Shown here piece after piece: positions 1 to 11,504 of a stretch of DNA of 64,000 nt; the stretch's first letter is position 1; each line of letters begins with the position of its first letter. The notes under the pieces were generated by a model that searched no databases, was not told the origin of the DNA, and worked only from the letters and a program-made list of their open reading frames with translations. The stretch comes from Pegoplata infirma (taxonomy: Eukaryota > Arthropoda > Insecta > Diptera > Anthomyiidae): the NCBI GenBank assembly GCA_963921195.1, contig OY992537.1, positions 67,696,040 to 67,760,039 on the forward strand, written 5' to 3'. Both the position numbers and the translations under genes were made by a program.

Positions 1-704
1 TCCACATAATAAAATCATTTTTGCAAAATAACTGTTTTTTTCTTGTAAATTAACTAGAATCCTCGTAATAAAATTTTAAACATTTTGTCAACTTTTTTTT
101 TAAATATTTTTCAAAAAAAAAAAAAAAAATTGACTTGGAAAATTTAAAAAAAAAAAATAGAAAATTTACAAAAAAAAAAAATTTTTTTTGAATTACGAAA
201 ATAAATTTGTAAAATTACCAATAAAACTGTAGTTCTCGTTTTGAGCAAAGTACAAGATTTTTTGTTAAAAACAAGGAATTTTTTTTTTTTGTAATTTAAC
301 AATTGTTTTCGTAATTGTACAAATTTTTAAGATAATTTTAAAAAAAAAAAAAAACCAATTTAGTTTATAAAATTTCGCATCAAAAAATTTGTAAATTTAC
401 AATTTTATTGGTAAAAACTTGTAAAATTGCAAAAAAGCTCGTAATTTTTACTAAAAATTCTCGTAAAATAGGAATTAACTCAAAATTTAGTAAAGTCGCG
501 AGAAGTCCTTGTAATTTTTATCGCCTCAAAAATGGTGCAAATTTACAATTCTATTGGTAAAACGCTAGTAAATTGTTTGTAATTTTACATGCTTTTACCA
601 AAAAAATTTTAATTTTTACTAGAAACTCTCGTAAAATAGGAGGTAGCACAAAATTATTTTACGAGGCTTTTTTTGGTAATTTTACAAGATTTGTTTTTTG
701 AATG
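1..704. mobile_element. Right part of a TA-flanked miniature TIR element (CTTGTAAAATTAC family)
   Basis: AT-rich non-coding repeat built of recurring GTAAATTTAC/CTCGTAA phrases. It ends at 704 in TTTTTTGAATG followed by TA (705-706). The inverted terminus resembles the ends of the complete element at 57617-58573. The left end lies outside the window, so this copy is partial. Inferred Tc1/mariner-type MITE; no coding capacity. Confidence 0.5.
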
Positions 705-706
705 TA

Positions 707-2571
707 GATCCGCAGATATGCTATAAAGTTCAAATGAAAGTCAGTTTTTCGATTTATAGGTTTTTATTAAATAAAGCTTAAAAAAAAAATATATTGAAAA
801 ATACGCCGCTGCTGCTAGTTTTTTAGCACTACTGTATGTATTTGTTTGTATGCATGTGGTTGTTGACATTGCAATGTGTGCATTACATTAACTTTATCAT
901 GTACTTAGGAATTCATTTTGTCAAACAGAAGTTTTCTACTTATGACAAAGGATATGAAATGAAGTTCATTAATGAAAGAAAAAGAGGAACAAAACTGAGA
1001 ACTTTAATAGAATTAAAAGTATGTACATTTAGTTATGGTTTTCAGAAATGGGAAATAGTATAACACTAATGTAAAATTTTGTCTTGATAACGATAATAAG
1101 TATCGAAAACAGGATGTTTCCGAAAGCTTGAGCTCACAAAAAAAAACAATACCAAATTTTTTAGTTTTTCGGGCAATTCCTTGTCGCATTTTCAAGCTTT
1201 TGAGCGCTCCAACGCCCAAGCACCTAAAATTGCTTAGGAGGTAATAAATTTGCCGACATAACTCTGGGCGATTAGAAACTTCAGGCCCTATAAAAAAAAT
1301 TATGGTATTCGCACTTTTGGGCTAAAAATGTTTCCGACCAACCGTGGTTCTCTGTATCAGTTACATTTAATTTCAATGGAAAGACGGCCGGGAAAAAATT
1401 TAAAAATATGTGCAGATTTATATGTAAATTTTTTTTTAATTTTTTTAACATTCTTGAACATCGCCTCACTATAGTTTAAATAATTTTTAAAAAAATAATT
1501 CTCATTTCGTAAAAAATACATTTTCTTCAAAATTAATCTTTTTTAATATCATATTACAATGTTTAGGATAATTTAAAAAAACACCTATAATTTAAGATCA
1601 TTTTAAATACGAGGCAATATATTAACATTTTATCACTTAAACCATTTTGGAATAAAAAAAAAAAAAAGAAAATTGTCTTTCACATAAATCAGTTACACTT
1701 GTCGTCGTAGTTGTCCAACAGTGCCAACCCATCACCAGCATTCCCAATAATTGAGTTAAAGTTAACGGATATTTAAATAAGTCATAAATGTTAAAATAAT
1801 AAGATGCAGTCTTTCAACTGAAACTAAACACTTGTTTATCGGCTTAAGACAAAATGGAAATTTAAGAAGACAACTAATTTCGAAAGAAGATTGAAATGAC
1901 TAATTTCAATTTTCTAACTAAAAATGAGGAATATGTATGTATGTGAAGTAACATTTATGCAACAACACATGCCACAAATTTTCTTTTTACTACTCAAAAA
2001 TACTAATACGATAGATACTAACAAGGGAAGTATCTTAACCCTTAAAAACCCATTTGAATGAAACTTAAAATATATAAAAGAGACGATTTTTAGGTTGGTG
2101 TGTCTCGGCTTATCGGCCATATCCGTGTTTAAAAATTTCGTAGTCCTCTTATGAAACAATGTGGACCTTCGGGAAAATTTCGATAACTCCCGAACTAACA
2201 GGAACATCGTCTAGAGAAAAAATACGTGTCGACTTAAATTTAATTAAGATTATTTCGGACTCATAGGGATATCGTAGGTCTATGTCTTCCTATAAATACC
2301 CCCAAAATTTACACATTTTCATGAAAAAATATGCCCGCGAATTTTGTACTCTTGTCCAAAACATCATGATAATGTTTTGCTGAAAATTTGCCAAAACATA
2401 GTTTGTTTTAGAAAAAATAATGTTATCTTTATTTGCCATTCCGTGCAAAACGAATTGATCCATTTCTAAGACACTCTAGCTATATAATTTCAACCTTCTG
2501 TCTGTGGAAAGCAAGAAGCCGTTCAAACCAAAAAACCTGTAAATTTGGTAAATACGTGTGCTAATTAATTG
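707..2571. other. AT-rich sequence, no recognised feature
   Basis: No coding frame, RNA gene or bounded repeat seen. The short open frames here lack recognisable motifs and biased codon use. Confidence 0.5.
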
Positions 2572-3136
2572 AAACAAGTGAGAGTGTTAAATTCGGCTGT
2601 GCCGAATCTTTTATACCCTCCAAAATGTAAAAAAAAAAAAATTGACAGAGGCGTTTTTTTTTTTTTGGGGGGGGGCGTTGATAGGGTCAGTGGGGCACGT
2701 TGAGAGCACCTTCCCATCGCGATAAATATACCAAATGTTTCATTTATTTAACAAAAATACAAAAAAAACCCATGTAAAAACCTGTATTTTTTAGAGGTTG
2801 GTTTAGTTCTTCAAGGGGGAACTTTTTTCCCCCTGGTCCGATTTGGCCAATTTCCGAACTTAACCTGCCTAGGAACATAAGACATATTTGTGCCAAACTT
2901 GAGGTTCCTAGCTCTTTTATTTTGGACTGCATCGTGTTAACTACAGACGGACGGACAGACGGACAGACGGACAGACGGACAGACGGACGGACGGACGGAC
3001 ATCGCTAGAATGTCTTAGAATCGATCACTGATCAATAATATATATACTTTATGGGGTTCCCGACCGATATTTCGATGCGTTACACACGGAATGACAAAGT
3101 GAGTATACCCCCATACTGTAGTTGGAGGGTATAAAA
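2572..3136. mobile_element. HINE-like (DINE-1/mini-me type) repeat, family A
   Basis: Begins AAACAAGTGAGAGTGTT followed by a short hairpin TTCGGCTGTGCCGAA and TATACCCTCC. It carries a GTCY/GACR microsatellite (2944-3000) next to a TATATATACTTTATGGGG block, and ends with AGTATACCCCCATACTGTAG and TTGGAGGGTATAAAA. Microsatellite, hairpin end and insertion between Ts are the described layout of Helentron-associated (DINE-1-like) elements; assignment is by that layout. No coding potential. Confidence 0.6.
2944..3000. repeat. GACR/GTCY microsatellite inside the HINE-like repeat
   Basis: About 14 tetranucleotide units of ACGG/ACAG. The same block recurs in other copies, for example near 5341, 8460, 22578, 34613, 51627 and 52098, always at the equivalent position. 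Confidence 0.85.
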
Positions 3137-3137
3137 A

Positions 3138-3750
3138 GTGTTTTTACATTTTGGAGTGTAAATAAGATTCGGCACCGAAGAATTTAACACTCTCACTTGT
3201 ATTTTGTACATTTGTTAAACAAATGGAACATTTTTATGTCAAAAGCTTAAACTAGGTAAAAAAGTAGTTTTGGAAAAAAAAAATTTTTTCACGAAAAACA
3301 AAATTATGATAAAAAAATTTGATGAAAACAAAATTTTTGGTGAAAAAAAAATTTACAAAAAAACGGTTATTGATAAAAAATGTTTAAAAAAAACAGTAAG
3401 AGTGTTAAATTCGGCTGTGCCGAATCTTTTATACCCTCCAACATGTAAAAATGCCTGCAAATTTTGTACTCTTGCCCAAAACATTAAATCATGATAATGT
3501 TTTGCGGAAGATTTGGGTGTACTTGCCAAAGCAAAAATTTTTTAGAAAAATAATGTTATATTACTTTGCTATTCAATGCAAAATGAATTCAAATATCAGT
3601 CGGGGGGGGGGGGGGGGGACCCCATTAAAAAACCAAAAGAACTGTACATTTTGTAAGTGAGTGCAACAATAAGTGCAAAAAAGTGTTTTTACATTTTGGA
3701 GAGTATAAAATATTCGGCACCAAAGAATAATTCACTCTCACTTGTTTTAT
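3138..3750. mobile_element. HINE-like family C repeat with hairpin ends on both sides
   Basis: 3138-3206 is an isolated hairpin terminus (GATTCGGCACCGAAGAA, then CTCTCACTTG). 3397-3744 is a short element bounded by inverted copies of the CTCTCACTTG/TTCGGC end. It contains the phrase ATATCAGTCG followed by a run of 17 G (3602-3618), and the segment TAAGTGAGTGCAA. The same body recurs at 11505 and 38778. Confidence 0.5.
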
Positions 3751-3884
3751 GTACATTTGATAAACAAATGGAACATTTTTATGCGAAAAGCTTAGACTTG
3801 CTGAAAAAGTAGTTTTTGTAAAAAAAAAATATATTTTTTTTCACGAAAAACAAAATTATGTTAAAAAATTAATGAACCCAAAAT

Positions 3885-4612
3885 TTTTGGTGAAAAAAAA
3901 TTTTGATGTAAAAAAGTTTTTGATAAATTTTTTTGATGAAAAGATAAGTTTTTTAATGTAAAAAAAATTTATGAATAAAAGTTTTTTTTTTTGGTGAGAA
4001 AAAAATTGATAATAAAAAATTTGATAAATAAAGTTGATGAAAAAAATATGATACAAAAAATTTATGAAAAAAAATTTTGATGAAAAAAAAAATTGATAAA
4101 AAAAAAATTTGATGAAAAAAAAAAAAATTAATAAAAAAAAATTATGAAAAAAAAAGTTGGATGAAAAAAAATTTGATGAAAAAAAAAATTTGATGAAAAA
4201 AATTTTGATGAAAAAAAATTAGATGAAAAAAAAATTTGATGAAAAAAAATTTGATAAAAAAAAATGATGAAAAAAAAAAGTTTGATGAAAAAAAAACTTT
4301 ATGAAAAAAAAAAATTGATGAAAAAAAAAAGTTTGATGAAAAAAAAACTTTATGAAAAAAAAAAATTGATGAAAAAAAAAAGTTTGATGGAAAAAAAAAA
4401 TTTGATGAAAAAAATTAATGAAAAAAAATTTGATGAAAAAAAAAATTTGATGAAAAAAAAATTTGATGAAAAAAAAATTTGATGAAAAAAAAATTGATAA
4501 CAAAAAAAATTTGATCAAAAAAAAGTTTGATGAAAAAAAAATTTATGAAAAAAAATGAAGAAAAAAAAATTGTTAAAAAAAATTTGATGAAAAAAAAAAT
4601 TTTTTTTTTGTT
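3885..4612. repeat. Minisatellite, unit about TTTGATGAAAAAAAA
   Basis: Dozens of imperfect 12-17 bp units, each a GATGAAAA core with a variable A-run. Translated, both strands give low-complexity Lys/Met or Phe/His frames, which are artefacts. The array follows the family C body, as it does at 11858 and 39085, so it appears to be an internal component of a composite repeat. Confidence 0.9.
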
Positions 4613-4629
4613 GAAAAATATTTTGTTTT

Positions 4630-4820
4630 ATATTCACCAGCTGGTGAAAAACGGTTTTATTCACCACGAGGTAATTATTATCGAAGTTACAAACCCAAGT
4701 TATCAAAATTTTTTGTTTTAAGAAAATGAAAATAGTAATTCTTGTTTTCTTTTTCTATCAAACTGAGGTGGCGTCCTGCAACTTTTTTAAAATTAGACGC
4801 CTAAAAACATTATCATGTTA
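4630..4820. repeat. Family D segment with CACCAGCTGGTG palindrome
   Basis: Contains the 12-bp palindrome CACCAGCTGGTG (4635-4646), a partner block CACCACGAGGT (4662-4672), then a segment ending in the phrase GAGGTGGCGTCCTGCAAC. The same segment occurs at 7905-8130, 19622-20880, 21365-21708 and 59650-59700, always next to the GATGAAAA minisatellite. Confidence 0.7.
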
Positions 4821-7583
4821 AACAAGTAAAAAAGTTAAATTCGGCCTTGCCGAATGTTGTGATACCCTCCACAATTTGAAAAAGATTATTCCAAAAACTT
4901 TTTTAAAAGGAAATAAAAAAAAATTAAAAAAAAAAAAATTTCCGCGAAAAAAAAATTGGTAAAAAAAATCCGCGATTTTTTATATTTTTGTCAAAAAATA
5001 TGTTTCTACTTGTTAAAATACCAATTGGTATTCAATTATGTTCACATATCTCATCCAGCAGCCGAATTAAAGCATTTTGTATTTTTAGGTTATGTTGAAT
5101 GTACTAAAATTTTTGAGGTGTTCTTACATATTTGTTCATAACTTTTGAACCACTTAACCGATATCTCTCAAATGCAGTGCCAAACTTCTTGAGAGAACTT
5201 CCAATTAATATGTTAAGTTTCAGTCACATCCGTGAACATTTTGCTCATTTACGAACTTAACTTGCCTAGGAACATAAGACATATTCGTGCCAAATGTCGG
5301 GAGCCTAGCTATTTTATTTTGTACTGCATCGTGTTAACTACAGACGGACGTACGGACAGACGGACGGACATCGCTATAATGTCTTAGAATCGATCAATGA
5401 TCATAAATATATGTCAACTGACACAACTTTTGAAACCGATGTCTTCCGATCGGGATGAAATTTGCACCAAGGTTAGTCCAATTGGATAGTAGTTCAGGCA
5501 CAATTTTTCAACGAGATCGGTCAAGAACTCTCTGAGTTAGAGGGGGTCGAAATTTGACATTTTGGCCAAAGAGGTGTTGATTCTCATCCATGTAACTTCT
5601 TACCTATTGTTTTTAGCAAAATGTGTCCCAAAGAGTTTAGATAGCTATTTCTTCAGTCTTTCGAAAAAAAAAATATAAAAAAAATAAAAAAAAAATTTTT
5701 GATTTTTTTTCTTAAAAATTCAAAACTTTTTTGACTTTTGTCTCAAATTGGGCCCTTTTTTTTTTTTTTTTTTATCCAAAAGAAAGCTTAGGTGATTTCC
5801 TTTAAGAGAAACTTATTTTTTTAAATTTGGAACACAAAAAACGGTTCTTCAATTTGCACTATTAGGCGTGGGATAGCTAACCAGTTTTCGATTTCGATCC
5901 GCGATACCCTCTAATTTTTTTAGGTTCGAAAAAGAAAGCACGAGCCAAAAAATGGGGGAGGTGGGGAGGGGCCATATGGCCCTTAATTGCGGTCAAAGTT
6001 GGGCGTAAAGAGGTAAAAATCCTCAAAAAGCCCCAAAACTCCCCTAGAAACGCCCCTGGACGGGTGCAATGTGAGACCGACCTCCAATAATTTTCTGCCC
6101 CCAACATTTTTTTTGAACATACCTTACCCCTATTTCCACTTCCTAAGGGGGCTCCCATACAAAACATTTTTAAAAAATTTGATCCTACCATTCTAACTTA
6201 CCCTAAAGTGCCCCTAGTGGGGCCAAATGTATGACCGACCTCCATTATTTTATTAATTCCAACATTTTTTGCAAACATACCTACAATGTATCTTTAACCC
6301 TTAAGGTGGTCCCCATACATTTCTTTTATTTTTTATAAATTTGTTTCATTAAACCAGCTCCTACCGCCCCTACCGTGCCTCCTAGAGAGGCAAAAATTAC
6401 GACCAACCCCCATTATTTTTTAGTTACCAACATTTTGTCCGAACATCATAACACCCTAACTCCACTCCCTAAGGGGCTCCCATACATTATAAAAACATGT
6501 AATTTAAAAAACTAATAAAAAAAATAAAAAAAAAAAATGTATGGGGACCCCCTTAAGAGTTGAAAATAAAGGGTAGGTATATTCTGAGAAAATGTTGGAG
6601 TTGAAAAAATATTGGGGGTCGGTCATACATTTTACTCCTCTAGGGGCACCCTATTGACAGTTAGAGCGGTAGGAGCAAATTTTATAAAAATGTCATTTTG
6701 TATGGGAGCCCCTTTAGGAATTGGAAATAGAGGTTAGGTTTATTCAAAAAAAATGTTGGGGGCAAAAAATTAATAGAGGTCGGTCTCACATTGCACCCGT
6801 CCAGGGGCGTTTCTAGGGGAGTTTTGGGGCTTTTTGAGGATTTTTACCTCTTTACGCCCAACTTTGACCGCAATGAGGGGCCATATGGCCCCTCCCCACC
6901 GCCCCCATTTTTTGGCTCGTGCTTTCTTTTTCGAACCTAAAAAAATTAGAGGGTATCGCGGATCGAAATCGAAAACTGGTTAGCTATCCCACGCCTAATA
7001 GTGCAAATTGAAGAACCGTTTTTTGTGTTCCAAAGTTAAAAAAATAATTTTTTCATAGATATCCCACTCGCATCCCACTAAGCGACCCCACAGCTCTTAA
7101 AGGAAATCACCTAAGCTTTCTTTTGGATCAAAAAAAAAAAAAAAAAAAGGGCCCAATTTGAGGAAAAAGTCAAAAAAGTTTTGGATTTTTAAGAAAAAAA
7201 ATCAAAAAAATTTTTTTTATTTTTTTTTCGAAAGACTGAAGAAATAGCTATCTAAACTCTTTGGGACAGATTTTGCTAAAAACAATAGGTAAGAAGTTAC
7301 ATGGATGAGAACCAACACCTCTTTGGCCAAAATGTCAAATTTCGACCCCCTCTAACTCAGAGAGTGCTCGACCGATCTCGTTGAAAAATTGTGTCTGAAC
7401 TACTATCCAATAGGACTAACCTTGGTGCAAATTTCATTCCGATCGGAAGACATCGGTTTCAAAAGTTGTTGACACGAAAACCCCCATATATACTTTCTGG
7501 GATCCTAGTCCGATATTTTGATGCGTTAAAAACTGAATGACAAAGTGAGTATACCCCCATACTGTAGTTGGATGGTATAAAAA
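4821..7583. mobile_element. HINE-like repeat split by a fold-back element
   Basis: Starts AAACAAGTAAAAAAGTT with hairpin TTCGGCCTTGCCGAA and TACCCTCCAC. It carries the GTCY microsatellite at 5341-5370 and resumes after the palindrome (7487 on) with TATATACTTTCTGGG and the usual terminus GTATACCCCCATACTG. Element length without the insertion is about 690 bp. Its 5' end resembles family B and its remainder family A. Confidence 0.6.
5413..7486. mobile_element. 2.1-kb fold-back (palindromic) transposon, copy 1
   Basis: The sequence from about 5416 reads as the near-perfect reverse complement of the sequence back from 7477, giving arms of about 1 kb around a centre near 6440. Paired landmarks are CCGATGTCTTCCGATCGG (left) and its complement near 7440, and the block containing GTTGGGCGTAAAGAGG near 6000 and its complement near 6850. 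No transposase frame. Inserted within the TATATATA region of the HINE-like repeat. A shorter copy lies at 23411-24858. Confidence 0.85.
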
Positions 7584-7895
7584 CTTTGATAAAAAAAAAT
7601 TGATGAAAAAAAAATATAGATGAAAAAAAAATATGAAAAAAAAATATTGATGAAAAAACATATTGATGAAAAAAATATTGATTAGAAAAAAATATTGATT
7701 AAATAAAAATACTGATGAAAAAAAAAAATTATTAAAAAAAAATATTGATGAAATAAGAATATTGATAAAAAAAAATATTTATGAAAAAAAATATTGATGA
7801 CAAAAAAAAAAATATTGATGAAAAAAAAAAATATATATATTGATGAAAAAAAATATTAATGAAAAAAATTTATTGATGAAAAAAAAATGATGAAA
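7573..7895. repeat. Minisatellite, unit about ATATTGATGAAAAAAA
   Basis: Imperfect tandem units with the GATGAAAA core, here with an ATATT spacer instead of ATTT. Directly follows the end of the HINE-like repeat. Confidence 0.9.
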
Positions 7896-7904
7896 AATAA
7901 TTAT

Positions 7905-8130
7905 GTTACCTCTTATTCACCAGCTGTTGAATATTTTTTTTTATTCACCACGAGGTGAGTTATTATCCAAGTTACAATCCCAATTTACTATAAATTTTCG
8001 TTTAAAGAAAAGGAAAATAGTAATTCTTGTTTTCTTTTTCGTTAATTGTTAGCTTATATATTCAAACTGAGGTATTGTTCTGAAACTTTTTTAAAATTAG
8101 ACACCAGCCTTAAGACATTATCATGTTGAA
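7905..8130. repeat. Family D segment (CACCAGCTG / CACCACGAGGTG)
   Basis: Second copy of the segment at 4630-4820, with a decayed first palindrome (CACCAGCTGTTG) and an intact CACCACGAGGTG. It continues with the TTCTTGTTTTCTTTTTC phrase and the GAGGTATTGTTCTG equivalent. Confidence 0.7.
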
Positions 8131-8313
8131 ATATTTGATGAAGCATATTTTTTACAAGGTTATGCAACCGTCTCATATGGAAACATCATATAGTTTCTAA
8201 GAAATAAATGGCTAAAAATTCCAAAAAGGATTTTTTTGCCATTTTTCGATCCATTTTTGAACCCCTAAATCCCCGATATGGCCGATAAGCAGGGACAAAC
8301 CAACCTTAGAATT

Positions 8314-9000
8314 ATTTTTATATCCTCCAACTACAGTATGGGGGTATACTCACCTTGTCATTCCGTGAGTAACGCCTCGAAATATCGGTCGGGGACCCCA
8401 TAAAGTATATATATAATTGACAGTGATCAGTGATCGAATCTAAGACATTATAGCGATGTTCGTCCGTCCGTCCGTCAGTCCGTCTGTTCGTCTGTCTGTA
8501 GTTAACACGATGCAGTCCAAAATAAAATAGCTAGTCTCCCGATATTTGGCACGAATTTATATAATGTTAATAGGCAGGTTAAGTTCGTAAATGAGCAAAA
8601 TCGGAACAGGGGGAAAAAAGTTCCCCCTTGAAGAACTAAACTAACCTCGGAAAAATACCAATTTTTTACATGATTTTTTGTGTTTTGTTTAACAAATGCC
8701 ACATTTTTATGCTTCATGAAGTTCAAAGTGTTGCATTTGGACCCATACAATTAGAAAATGTCGTTTTTTTCGGTCCGCCCCATTTTATGGGCGTGGAATA
8801 TGTTTTTTTTTTTTAAATAATGATAAACTTTTATTTCTTTAGTGCAAAAAGCATAAGAATGAATTTTCAAACACATATTCGAGAGGAAATTTGCCATCAA
8901 AAAATGAGAAAACGCCCCTACAATTTTTTTTTTATTTTATTTTTTTGCATGTTGGATGGTATAAAAGATTCGGCACAGCCGAATTTAACACTCTTACATG
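8314..9000. mobile_element. HINE-like repeat, family A, opposite orientation
   Basis: Starts TATATCCTCCAACTACAG and CATACTCACC-type sequence. GTCY microsatellite at 8460-8505; internal phrases AGTTCCCCCTTGAAGAAC and GGTCCGCCCCATTTTATG; ends with GATTCGGCACAGCCGAA and ACACTCTTACATG. Apparently full length (about 690 bp), no coding content. Confidence 0.65.
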
Positions 9001-9947
9001 TTTTATATATATTTTAAGATTCATGCAAATCGGTTCATAACGGTTGAGATACTTCCCTTGTAAGTATGATGATGTTGACGATGATGGTCATCATTTTGTA
9101 CATACACATTTTTTTTTTTTTGTAAGTTTTTTATAATCATGATGAGCTATGATGACGATGGTGATGATGATGGGAACTTGGAGTATGTTAAGTGTGTAGG
9201 TATGTGTGTGGTGTTACCTCAACTAATTGTAAAACAACTAAACAACATGATGTTTTTTTACTACCGAAACATTAAAAATCTATGTATGATATAAACATAC
9301 ATATATTTTCTTTTTTTGTAACCATAAACGTGTTCAAACATGCCTAGACATCTTATGGGAGTTTGTACTTATATTCCGACAAAACCTCCTAAAAGAAGTC
9401 ATCATAAATGTAAAGAAGGCGGTAACACATTTCCATTGACCCGCATACTAAAGTTCATTCAATTCATCCGTTCGCTGTTCGTTCCTTGGCTGTGTCTTCT
9501 ATATAAATATTTTTTTTTTTGTAACATTTGCTTTTAACATTAATGCTAGAAGTTGTAAAATTGTTTTACCTGTTGCCATGTTTAGAGTGCCAGAGCTTGT
9601 TTTATTTTAATTTTTCCTTTATAAAGCTTCATAAGCATATTCACATAGATTAGAAATTAATTCTACATATGTTAGAATCTTGTTGTCAGTTTTGCAAAAA
9701 GTACACAAAGAAAATGGTAAAGCCTTCTCCACTTACAGAAACGAACAATGGGGCTGGATATTCTTTCGTGGTCTTAATTAATTTTTTTTTATTATGATTA
9801 CTAAAAAATTTGCCAAAAATTAATTATGAAATCAGAAAAAGTTAGGTTTAAATAAAAATTTAGAAAACTTTTGAAAAACAGAATTAAAATGATCAAACTT
9901 TGATGCGAATTCTTCGTACAACAGCTATTTGTTTTATTTTCAAATCC
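9001..9947. other. AT-rich spacer with imperfect GATGAT repeats
   Basis: Imperfect (GAT)n/(ATG)n tracts around 9066-9100 and 9137-9170. A 65-codon open frame at 9340-9537 has no recognisable motif and is not called a gene. Confidence 0.5.
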
Positions 9948-10000
9948 CGATGTTGGTGGGTATAAAGATTCGGCGCAGCCAAATTTAACACTCTTACTTG
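9948..10000. repeat. Isolated HINE-like hairpin terminus
   Basis: GGTGGGTATAAAGATTCGGC then an ACACTCTTACTTG end matches the terminal 50 bp of family A; the rest of the element is absent. Confidence 0.6.
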
Positions 10001-10117
10001 TTTATTTTGAATTTGTGCAAAATTGTGCATTTAAAAGTCACAAATATGCAAAAAATATGAAATTTAATTAAAGTATGCAGAATATGAAAAAACTAATCCA
10101 TGACATTTTATTGGTTC

Positions 10118-10200
10118 GGAAAGAGGGACCCTGACGGTTAATTGTCCTTTGAGCTAAAGGGTCGTGGGTTCGATTCCCAACAGACGCCTTAGTAGCTTTC
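10118..10200 (+). repeat. tRNA-derived SINE-like fragment
   Basis: Carries a good B-box/T-arm, GGGTTCGATTCCC (10166-10178), preceded by CCTTTGAGCTAAAGG, which pairs as an anticodon-like stem with a 5-nt loop. The downstream TAGCTTTCGCTAC segment resembles the sequence after the tRNA-like block at 31729. No intact acceptor stem, so not a functional tRNA. Confidence 0.5.
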
Positions 10201-10916
10201 GCTACAAAGAAGTAACGGTTATTGTTATTTTTTTCAAGCCAACCTTCACATTGTTACATTCCATAGTGCAACATATTCAATAAGACAAAGTAGAAGTCTA
10301 TCCTTAACATCTTCTGCTGTGATATGATGTTGCTGATGATGGCGATGACGATGATAACGTATCTTGTGTCATGTTGTTTTGCGTAAAAATGTTGATCATA
10401 AAGATGTGTTTAACGATCAGCACACAAAAAAATAAAAAGAGGCAACAACAAGCGTCATATTATGCAACATAAAAAAATTATGACAAGTTGTTACATGTTG
10501 TTGCACATAACATGCTTATTTCCTTTTTAGTTGTCTTTTTTTTTAATAAATGTTCATATTGTATTTGTTTAAATTTGCATTAAAAATTTATTTAATGATT
10601 TTTTAACAGAATTTAATTTAAGTTTATTTTCTTGTCTCAGCGATAGAAATCTATGAAGTCATAAAGGGAAGTAAGTATATAATTTAGTTTTTACATTTGC
10701 TGATGGTAATCATGACAGTGTTTAATAAGGATACCGTTTCTGAGATAGACAATGAAAATTTACATATTTAAATTTCGCTCGGAATTTTATAAACTAGCAT
10801 TTTTGTATGGGAGCTATCTTAAGGAGTGGAATTAGGGTAAGAAAAATGTTAGGGGATAAAAATAATTGGAGCGGTAGGAACTGGTTTAATAAAAATTTTA
10901 TCTATCTAAATTAATT
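10201..10916. other. AT-rich sequence with short GATGAT tract, otherwise featureless
   Basis: Imperfect GATGAT run near 10323-10360. 10807-10880 contains phrases (TATGGGAGCTATCTTAAGGA) reminiscent of the fold-back family at 5413. No gene seen. Confidence 0.4.
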
Positions 10917-10990
10917 TTTGGGAATCGATCCCACGACCCCCAGACTCATAGGCTAGCACGCTACCAACTAGCCTACTGGGGCGCCTAACA
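10917..10990 (-). repeat. tRNA-like SINE fragment, minus strand
   Basis: On the minus strand the block reads GCGCCCCAGTAGGCTAGTTGG (near 10960-10984), with an A-box-like TAGGCTAGTTGG, then the B-box GGGATCGATTCCC (10920-10932). Spacing between the boxes is tRNA-like. Likely a tRNA-derived SINE head or decayed tRNA pseudogene. Confidence 0.6.
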
Positions 10991-11107
10991 GCCAGTTTTT
11001 TGAAAATATAAAAATAAAATACAAAAGTACTCACAGAGAAAAACATGTTTGGAACATGATTGCAGTACATCAAATCACCCATAATGGAGGTAAAACATAA
11101 TATAGTT

Positions 11108-11182
11108 CAGCGGTTACCAACCTATGGTACGCGTACCACTAGGGGGTACGCGAAACTGTCTGCGGGGGTACGCAAAGTTTTA
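11108..11182. mobile_element. hAT (Charlie/Buster-like) terminus, truncated
   Basis: CAGCGGTTACCAACCTATGG followed by an internal palindromic GGTACGCGTACC and repeated GGGGGTACGC resembles the well-known ends of Charlie-type hAT elements. No matching opposite terminus found downstream, so this is a single truncated end. Confidence 0.5.
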
Positions 11183-11189
11183 ATAATTT

Positions 11190-11500
11190 GGACATTCGTT
11201 TTAGATTAACCTTTTAATGCTGGTTCCGCATCTAGCTTCCAAAGTTTTCCATAACGTCAGGTTTTTAAGAAAGTTAACAAAAAACGTATTTTCGTGCAAT
11301 TTAGACAGCATTTTTTTCGATATTTTTAAATGATAATTTGAGATTTGACCAGTTGTTTTCGATTAACCTTGCGATGCTGATTCCGCATACGGTTCCCAAA
11401 TTTTTCTATGATGTCAGGTTTTTGAAAAAATTTGTGTCAAAGTTCTCAAAAAACGTGTTTTTTGGAATTTTTGAGACGGGTTGTGATAGAGTGGAAATTT
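11190..11500. repeat. Fragments of the hAT-like fold-back family
   Basis: Two successive segments with TTCGATTAACCTTGCGATGC and ATGATGTCAGGTTTTTGA phrases match, in reverse orientation, the interior of the palindromic element at 26120-27326 (near 26560-26830). Confidence 0.5.
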
Positions 11501-11504
11501 GCCA

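Noticed and set aside
4219..4721. Lys/Met-rich and Phe/His-rich open frames on both strands
   Set aside because: They are translations of the GATGAAAA minisatellite; composition follows the repeat unit and both strands are open for the same reason.
9066..9180. GATGAT tracts as coding repeat
   Set aside because: Imperfect microsatellite with no continuing frame; similar tracts at 10323 and 61663 are equally non-coding.
10118..10200. Functional tRNA gene
   Set aside because: Good B-box, but the anticodon loop is the wrong size and there is no acceptor stem.
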